Shown: positions 59,471 to 64,000 of the stretch, one piece after another
How positions within the stretch are numbered: position 1 is the first letter of the stretch
Layout: each line of letters starts with the position of its first letter
Assembly: GCA_937136055.1 (NCBI GenBank)
Contig: CAKZOD010000005.1
Location: 62,001-126,000 of the forward strand
Length of the DNA: 64,000 nucleotides
From: an uncultured Oceanospirillaceae bacterium
GTDB taxonomy: Bacteria; Pseudomonadota; Gammaproteobacteria; Pseudomonadales; Balneatricaceae
Reading direction: 5' to 3'
Notes under the pieces: generated by a model
Seen by the model: the letters and a program-made list of their open reading frames with translations, nothing else
Databases searched by the model: none
What the model was told of the DNA's origin: nothing
Position numbers and translations under genes: made by a program

Positions 59471-59688
59471 TTAAAAACAGCCAACTTTAACAACGCAACG
59501 CAATTAGAGCAAGAAACAATTAGTGTATTGTGCATTTCTTTGGTAAATTTAGCGTTTTAATTGATGCATTTAAGCGCACTGCAGCCCAAAGCAGACAATT
59601 GCCAAATATTTGTAACAATTTTGAGATCGCCATGAAAGCTTGAATATTATTTTCAACAACTTTCAAGAAATGTAATGAGAATTTAGCT

Positions 59689-59976
59689 ATGTCACTAGAT
59701 AACACTGATGTCGAAAAAATTGCACACCTTGCGCGAGTCGATATCGAACCTAAAGATACTCCAGAATACCTCAAAAACATCACCAGCATCTTAGATCTGG
59801 TTGACCAAATGCAAAGCGTTAATACCGAGGGTGTCGATCCACTATCTCACCCTTTAGATGCTGTACAGCGACTACGCGCTGATGACGTTACCGAAAGCAA
59901 TCAACGCGAACTATTACAAACCGTTGCCCCTGCCGTCGAAGAAGGCTTATTCCTCGTCCCTAAAGTTATCGATTAA
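59689..59976 (+). CDS. gatC: Glutamyl/aspartyl-tRNA amidotransferase subunit C
   Basis: Small stabilising subunit of GatCAB, 95 residues. Begins [19 protein letters not shown], with [12 protein letters not shown] at the end. Together with GatA and GatB it makes Gln-tRNA-Gln and/or Asn-tRNA-Asn from misacylated tRNA, implying that a direct AsnRS or GlnRS may be missing in this organism, or that both routes coexist. 19 bases before gatA. Confidence 0.94.
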   Translation: MSLDNTDVEKIAHLARVDIEPKDTPEYLKNITSILDLVDQMQSVNTEGVDPLSHPLDAVQRLRADDVTESNQRELLQTVAPAVEEGLFLVPKVID

Positions 59977-59995
59977 TCGCCATAGGATTTAATAA

Positions 59996-61447
59996 ATGTT
60001 TAGCAAAACCATCGCGCAGCTCTCGCAAGGCTTACAAAATGGCGATTTTAGCAGCCGCGAAATAACACAAGAGTATCTCAACCGTATCGCCAGTGTTGAC
60101 GGCCAATTCAATAGCTACATCAGCATTACTGCCGATCAAGCAATGGCTCAGGCAGAAACTGCAGATCAAATGATCGCCAGCGGCAAGGCAGCACCTATGA
60201 CAGGTGTACCTATTGCCCACAAAGACATTTTTTGCACAAAAGGCGTTCGCACAAGTGCGGGCTCTAAAATGCTCGACAATTTCATCTCGCCCTACAATGC
60301 AACCATTATTGAAAAATTTAACGCTATCGGCAGCGTTAGCCTAGGCAAGACCAACATGGATGAATTTGCTATGGGCTCATCTAATGAAAACAGCTATTAC
60401 GGCCCTGCGATAAACCCATGGGGAGAAAACCGCGTTCCTGGTGGCTCCTCAGGCGGATCAGCTGTTGCGGTAGCTGCGCAATTAGCAGCTGGCGCGACAG
60501 GCACCGACACTGGCGGGTCGATTAGACAGCCCTGCGCACTTACAAACTTAAGCGGCATTAAACCAACTTACGGTCGCGTTTCTCGTTTTGGCATGATCGC
60601 TTTTGCCTCTTCTTTAGACCAAGCCGGCCCAATGACCAAAACCGCTGAAGACGCCGCGATGATGCTCAACGTTATGGCAGGCTTTGACCCTAAAGATTCA
60701 ACCAGCGCAGAAAAACCGACCAGCGACTACACAGCGAGCTTAAACCAGCCATTAAAAGGTTTAAAAATCGGCTTGCCGAAAGAGTTTTTCAGCGAAGACC
60801 TAAACCCTCAAATCGCCGCTAAAATCCAAGCAGCCTTGAAAGAATACCAAGCACTGGGCGCTGAGCTAAAAGAGATCAGCCTTCCCAATACAGCGCTTTC
60901 TATTCCCGCTTATTACATCATTGCACCGGCAGAGGCCTCTTCTAACTTATCACGCTTTGACGGTGTTAAATTTGGCCACCGCTGTGAAAACCCACAAAAC
61001 ATTGAAGATATGTATAAGCGCAGCCGCGGCGAAGGATTTGGCCATGAAGTCAAGCGCAGAATCTTAGTCGGCACCTACGCATTATCTGAAGGTTTCTACG
61101 ATGCTTACTACAAAAAAGCACAACAAATCAGACGTTTAATCCAGCAAGATTACATCAACGCCCTTGAAGAAGTTGACGTAATCATGGGCCCTACAACGCC
61201 TCAGCCTGCTTTCAAAATCGGCGAGAAGACCTCTGATCCAATTGATATGTACATGGAAGACATTTACACGCTTTCACTGAATTTAGCCGGCCTACCTGGC
61301 ATGTCAATTCCCTGCGGACAAGCAGATGATTTACCGATCGGCTTACAAATTATCGGCAATTACTTCGCAGAAGAGCGCTTACTGAACGTCGCACACATGT
61401 TCCAGCAAGCAACAGATTGGCACAAAACTACAGCACCCGGCTTATAA
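59996..61447 (+). CDS. gatA: Glutamyl/aspartyl-tRNA amidotransferase subunit A
   Basis: Amidase-signature subunit releasing ammonia from glutamine, 483 residues. Catalytic Lys in [14 protein letters not shown] (about K76), cis-Ser in [13 protein letters not shown] and nucleophile Ser in [10 protein letters not shown] (about 173-182). AGGA precedes the ATG. 10 bases before gatB. Confidence 0.96.
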   Translation: MFSKTIAQLSQGLQNGDFSSREITQEYLNRIASVDGQFNSYISITADQAMAQAETADQMIASGKAAPMTGVPIAHKDIFCTKGVRTSAGSKMLDNFISPYNATIIEKFNAIGSVSLGKTNMDEFAMGSSNENSYYGPAINPWGENRVPGGSSGGSAVAVAAQLAAGATGTDTGGSIRQPCALTNLSGIKPTYGRVSRFGMIAFASSLDQAGPMTKTAEDAAMMLNVMAGFDPKDSTSAEKPTSDYTASLNQPLKGLKIGLPKEFFSEDLNPQIAAKIQAALKEYQALGAELKEISLPNTALSIPAYYIIAPAEASSNLSRFDGVKFGHRCENPQNIEDMYKRSRGEGFGHEVKRRILVGTYALSEGFYDAYYKKAQQIRRLIQQDYINALEEVDVIMGPTTPQPAFKIGEKTSDPIDMYMEDIYTLSLNLAGLPGMSIPCGQADDLPIGLQIIGNYFAEERLLNVAHMFQQATDWHKTTAPGL

Positions 61448-61457
61448 GGAGCGCAAG

Positions 61458-62912
61458 ATGGAATGGGAAGCAGTTATCGGGCTTGAAATACACGCTCAAC
61501 TTGCAACTAAGACAAAGATTTTTTCAGGTGCCAGCACCGCATTTGGCGCACAAGCAAACACCCAAGCTTGCGCAATTGATTTAGCACTACCTGGAACACT
61601 ACCTGTTTTCAATAAACAAGCCCTTGAAATGGCAGTTATGTTTGGTACCGCCATCGATGCAGAAATAGGCAAGACATCTGTTTTTGATCGCAAAAATTAT
61701 TTCTACCCTGACTCGCCAAAAGGCTACCAAACCAGCCAACTTTTTTATCCAATCGTTGGCCAAGGCGAGCTAGATATAAACCTACAAGATGGCAGCACAA
61801 AGCGCATCGGCGTTACACGCGCTCACCTTGAAGAAGATGCAGGAAAATCGCTACACGAAAAATTTGCCGATATGTCAGGCATCGATTTAAATCGCGCCGG
61901 CACACCGCTATTAGAAATCGTATCAGACCCTGATATGCGCAGCGCAGAAGAAGCCGTCGCTTACGCCAAGAAAATTCACTCTATTGTGACAAGCATCGGC
62001 ATATGCGATGGCAACATGGCAGAAGGCTCTTTCCGTGTCGATTGCAACGTATCTGTTCGCTATAAAGGCGAAAGCGAATTTGGCAATCGCACAGAAACCA
62101 AGAACATCAACTCCTTTAGATTTATCGAAAAGGCAATCAAAGGCGAAATTATCCGTCAAATTGAAATCCTTGAAGATGGTGGCAGCATCACACAAGAAAC
62201 ACGGCTTTACGATGCAGAAAAGGACGAAACTCGCAGCATGCGTAGCAAAGAAGAAGCCAACGATTATCGTTACTTCCCATGCCCTGATTTACTGCCTATT
62301 GTCATTGAAGATGAATATATCGAGAAGATTCGCAACAACCTTCCAGAGCTACCCGACGCTCGCAAGCAGCGCTTCATTGAACAATATCAGCTGAGCAATA
62401 ACGATGCCGCCACTTTAAGCAGCAACAAAGATCTAGCAGCTTATTATGAAAACGTTGCTCAAGACTGCAACGACAACAAACTCGCAGCCAACTGGATGCT
62501 AGGGGAGTTTTCTAAGGTACTAAATCAGCATGATCTAAGTATCGAGCAATCTCCTGTTGACGCCCAAGGTTTTGCACTACTGCTAAAGCGCATCAAAGAC
62601 GACACTATCTCTGCAAGCGGTGCAAAGAAAGTCTTTGAAGCAATGTGGAACAATGAAGGCAATGCCGACCAAATCATTGAAGCGAAAGGCTTAAAGCAAG
62701 TTTCTGACACAGGAGCTATCGAAGCCATTGTGAGCGAAGTTATTGCTAAAAGCGACAAACAAGTGCAACAATACATTGCAGCTGAACCTGAAAAACGTGG
62801 AAAAATGCTTGGATTCTTCATGGGCCAGATCATGAAAGCATCTGGCGGAAAAGCCAATCCAGGACAAGTACAAAGCGTACTCAAACCTATGTTAGATGCT
62901 ATGTGTGACTAA
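61458..62912 (+). CDS. gatB: Aspartyl/glutamyl-tRNA amidotransferase subunit B
   Basis: tRNA-binding and amidotransferase subunit of GatCAB, 484 residues. [20 protein letters not shown] (2-21), then the kinase-like core with [20 protein letters not shown] (about 197-216) and the tail YqeY-like domain ([12 protein letters not shown] at the end). AAGGAGC precedes ATG 61458. A strong terminator follows. Confidence 0.96.
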   Translation: MEWEAVIGLEIHAQLATKTKIFSGASTAFGAQANTQACAIDLALPGTLPVFNKQALEMAVMFGTAIDAEIGKTSVFDRKNYFYPDSPKGYQTSQLFYPIVGQGELDINLQDGSTKRIGVTRAHLEEDAGKSLHEKFADMSGIDLNRAGTPLLEIVSDPDMRSAEEAVAYAKKIHSIVTSIGICDGNMAEGSFRVDCNVSVRYKGESEFGNRTETKNINSFRFIEKAIKGEIIRQIEILEDGGSITQETRLYDAEKDETRSMRSKEEANDYRYFPCPDLLPIVIEDEYIEKIRNNLPELPDARKQRFIEQYQLSNNDAATLSSNKDLAAYYENVAQDCNDNKLAANWMLGEFSKVLNQHDLSIEQSPVDAQGFALLLKRIKDDTISASGAKKVFEAMWNNEGNADQIIEAKGLKQVSDTGAIEAIVSEVIAKSDKQVQQYIAAEPEKRGKMLGFFMGQIMKASGGKANPGQVQSVLKPMLDAMCD

Positions 62913-62919
62913 CACTCTG

Positions 62920-62949
62920 AGCAGTTACTCACCTATGTGAGTAACTGCT
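62920..62949. terminator. Bidirectional terminator between gatB and plsB
   Basis: Perfect 13-bp stem AGCAGTTACTCAC / GTGAGTAACTGCT with a CTAT loop, between the gatB and plsB stop codons. T-runs are short on both strands. Confidence 0.7.
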
Positions 62950-62950
62950 A

Positions 62951-64000
62951 TTAATGCCTGCTGATATCTTTATCTATTAACGATACATAATGTGGCAATA
63001 GTATTTGCTTTGAACGCTGCATCAACCCTGACGCATCAACCTGAGAAACAACCGCACCATCTTCCCCTGTCACCAACACCTCTAGCTCATGCATTGATTT
63101 AATGAAATTTGATATGCCTTGGCTATCAGTGTATTCGGGAGAGTGAAAACCAAACTCAGCATGTAGCATTTTTGCCAATCTCACTGACTCATCAATCAAA
63201 TCACCTAAAGCCAAATCAGAATACTCCTGAAGCAGCCTAAAGACGATGTAATAGCGCAGCAGATAAGGCTCAACTGTTTGCATCAAAGTGACCGAAACCG
63301 CTGTATTTCTTACCACTAAGCAGCGCGCTTCCTCTTCAACCAACTGTTGATCAACTAACAGTTCACGCACTTGATTTAGCGCCTTATTAACATCACCACC
63401 TTGCCACGGCCAATACAACTCTTTTGCCAGATAAGGATAAACAGCTTTAATTAAAGTGCGTATGGCCGCAAGCTTAGGTTTTGGATAACGCTTAGCAACC
63501 AACAAATACAAGCCGACAAACAACGTAAGATGGTGTATCTGATTACGATAAAACGTCATTTCGATCGCTTGCTCAGCCGTTAGATAGACATCAGCACTGC
63601 TGACAGACACCTGCCCACGTGCCTGCGCATCGTCAATCCATTGCTCAACACTGCCCTTCGCGATACCCGCAGGTGCATTTGGCATTTTAACCAACACTGA
63701 ACTTAAACGGTTCACCCGGTCAATTAACTGCGCCTTGGTTAAACGCAACCTAGGCTGGGACAACAACGCTGTCGCAAGCAAAGCAGTTTCATTAACATAA
63801 CTTGCCGCTGCTATTCTCTCCATAACAGTACGCGCCACGAACTGACTTTTGCTTTTAAGGTTATCAAACTTAGAAACATTATCGAGCAATACAGGCTCGC
63901 CATAACTAACGACAGCATCGCCAAAATGACTCTTAAACACTTTCAGCGTACTTAACAAACCCAACAGAGACTCTGGCTTCTTTTTCGCATCACCTAACTG
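62951..64000 (-). CDS. plsB: Glycerol-3-phosphate acyltransferase PlsB, C-terminal part (runs off right edge)
   Basis: Membrane acyltransferase of phospholipid synthesis. The frame runs to the window edge and gives 349 residues; E. coli PlsB has 807, so more than half, including the catalytic HX4D region, is outside. Visible: VVSYGEPVLLDN, NETALLATALLSQPRLRLTKAQL and the C-terminal block with TAEQAIEMTFYRNQIHHL. The similarity to E. coli PlsB from STLKVFKSHFGDAVVSYG on is clear. A frame with an internal TTG at 63964 is not a true start. Confidence 0.88.
   Translation of the reverse strand, partial: QLGDAKKKPESLLGLLSTLKVFKSHFGDAVVSYGEPVLLDNVSKFDNLKSKSQFVARTVMERIAAASYVNETALLATALLSQPRLRLTKAQLIDRVNRLSSVLVKMPNAPAGIAKGSVEQWIDDAQARGQVSVSSADVYLTAEQAIEMTFYRNQIHHLTLFVGLYLLVAKRYPKPKLAAIRTLIKAVYPYLAKELYWPWQGGDVNKALNQVRELLVDQQLVEEEARCLVVRNTAVSVTLMQTVEPYLLRYYIVFRLLQEYSDLALGDLIDESVRLAKMLHAEFGFHSPEYTDSQGISNFIKSMHELEVLVTGEDGAVVSQVDASGLMQRSKQILLPHYVSLIDKDISRH

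Overview
This window is chromosomal DNA from an AT-leaning gammaproteobacterium, probably free-living or marine and outside the Enterobacterales. The evidence is a complete tol-pal locus, a mla-lpt-rpoN-PTSNtr block, mreBCD-maf-rng-yhdP and gatCAB in the arrangement seen in Pseudomonas, Cellvibrio and Oceanospirillum relatives. Genes are tightly packed. I see no prophage, transposase, CRISPR array, rRNA or tRNA, and nothing that looks like a defence island. Base-level positions were read by eye and may be off by one.

Layout. (1) 1-9.5 kb is the most accessory-looking part: the 5' part of fpr, trhO, an AraC regulator with an EamA exporter, a second EamA exporter, a LysO-type exporter, an atypical cysteinyl-tRNA synthetase, a LysE/RhtB exporter and a YeeN-type YebC paralogue. 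(2) 9.7-12.5 kb holds small conserved proteins (PA3496-like, DUF2058, DUF3461) and an aromatic aminotransferase. (3) 12.5-22.1 kb, all on the minus strand, is nadA, queC and the ruvA-ruvB-ybgC-tolQRAB-pal-cpoB series. The usual neighbours ruvC and queE are absent here. (4) 22.2-26.6 kb is a thiamine module: thiBPQ, divergent from a ThiK/APH-like kinase. (5) 26.7-31.4 kb holds a BolA protein, a DUF3422 membrane protein, two unrecognised proteins and hemN behind a clear FNR/Anr-type promoter. (6) 31.5-39.6 kb, minus strand, is mlaFEDCB, then ibaG-murA-hisG-hisD, with a PAS-GGDEF diguanylate cyclase where hisC often lies. (7) 40.2-50.5 kb, plus strand, is yrbG-kdsD-kdsC-lptC-lptA-lptB-rpoN-hpf-ptsN-rapZ-npr-mgtE-darP. 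(8) 50.6-59.4 kb, minus strand, is yhdP, rng, maf, mreD, mreC and mreB. (9) 59.7-62.9 kb is gatCAB, followed by the C-terminal part of plsB running off the right end.

How the genes work together. Most of the window builds or maintains the envelope: Tol-Pal (outer-membrane constriction), Mla and YhdP (phospholipid traffic), KdsD/KdsC and LptABC (Kdo synthesis and LPS export), MurA (peptidoglycan), MreBCD (rod shape) and PlsB (phospholipid synthesis). The rpoN-hpf-ptsN-rapZ-npr block joins nitrogen and PTSNtr control to envelope precursor supply. GatCAB, CysRS, TrhO and QueC serve tRNA charging and modification.

I did not find a convincing undescribed system. The items most worth a second look are a hairpin that sequesters the ribosome-binding site of mreC (which has a TTG start), the non-canonical CysRS among amino-acid exporters, the diguanylate cyclase at the end of the hisGD operon, the thiamine transporter with a kinase but no visible TPP riboswitch, the FNR-type hemN promoter, the SOS box at ruvA, and one orphan protein at 29.0 kb.
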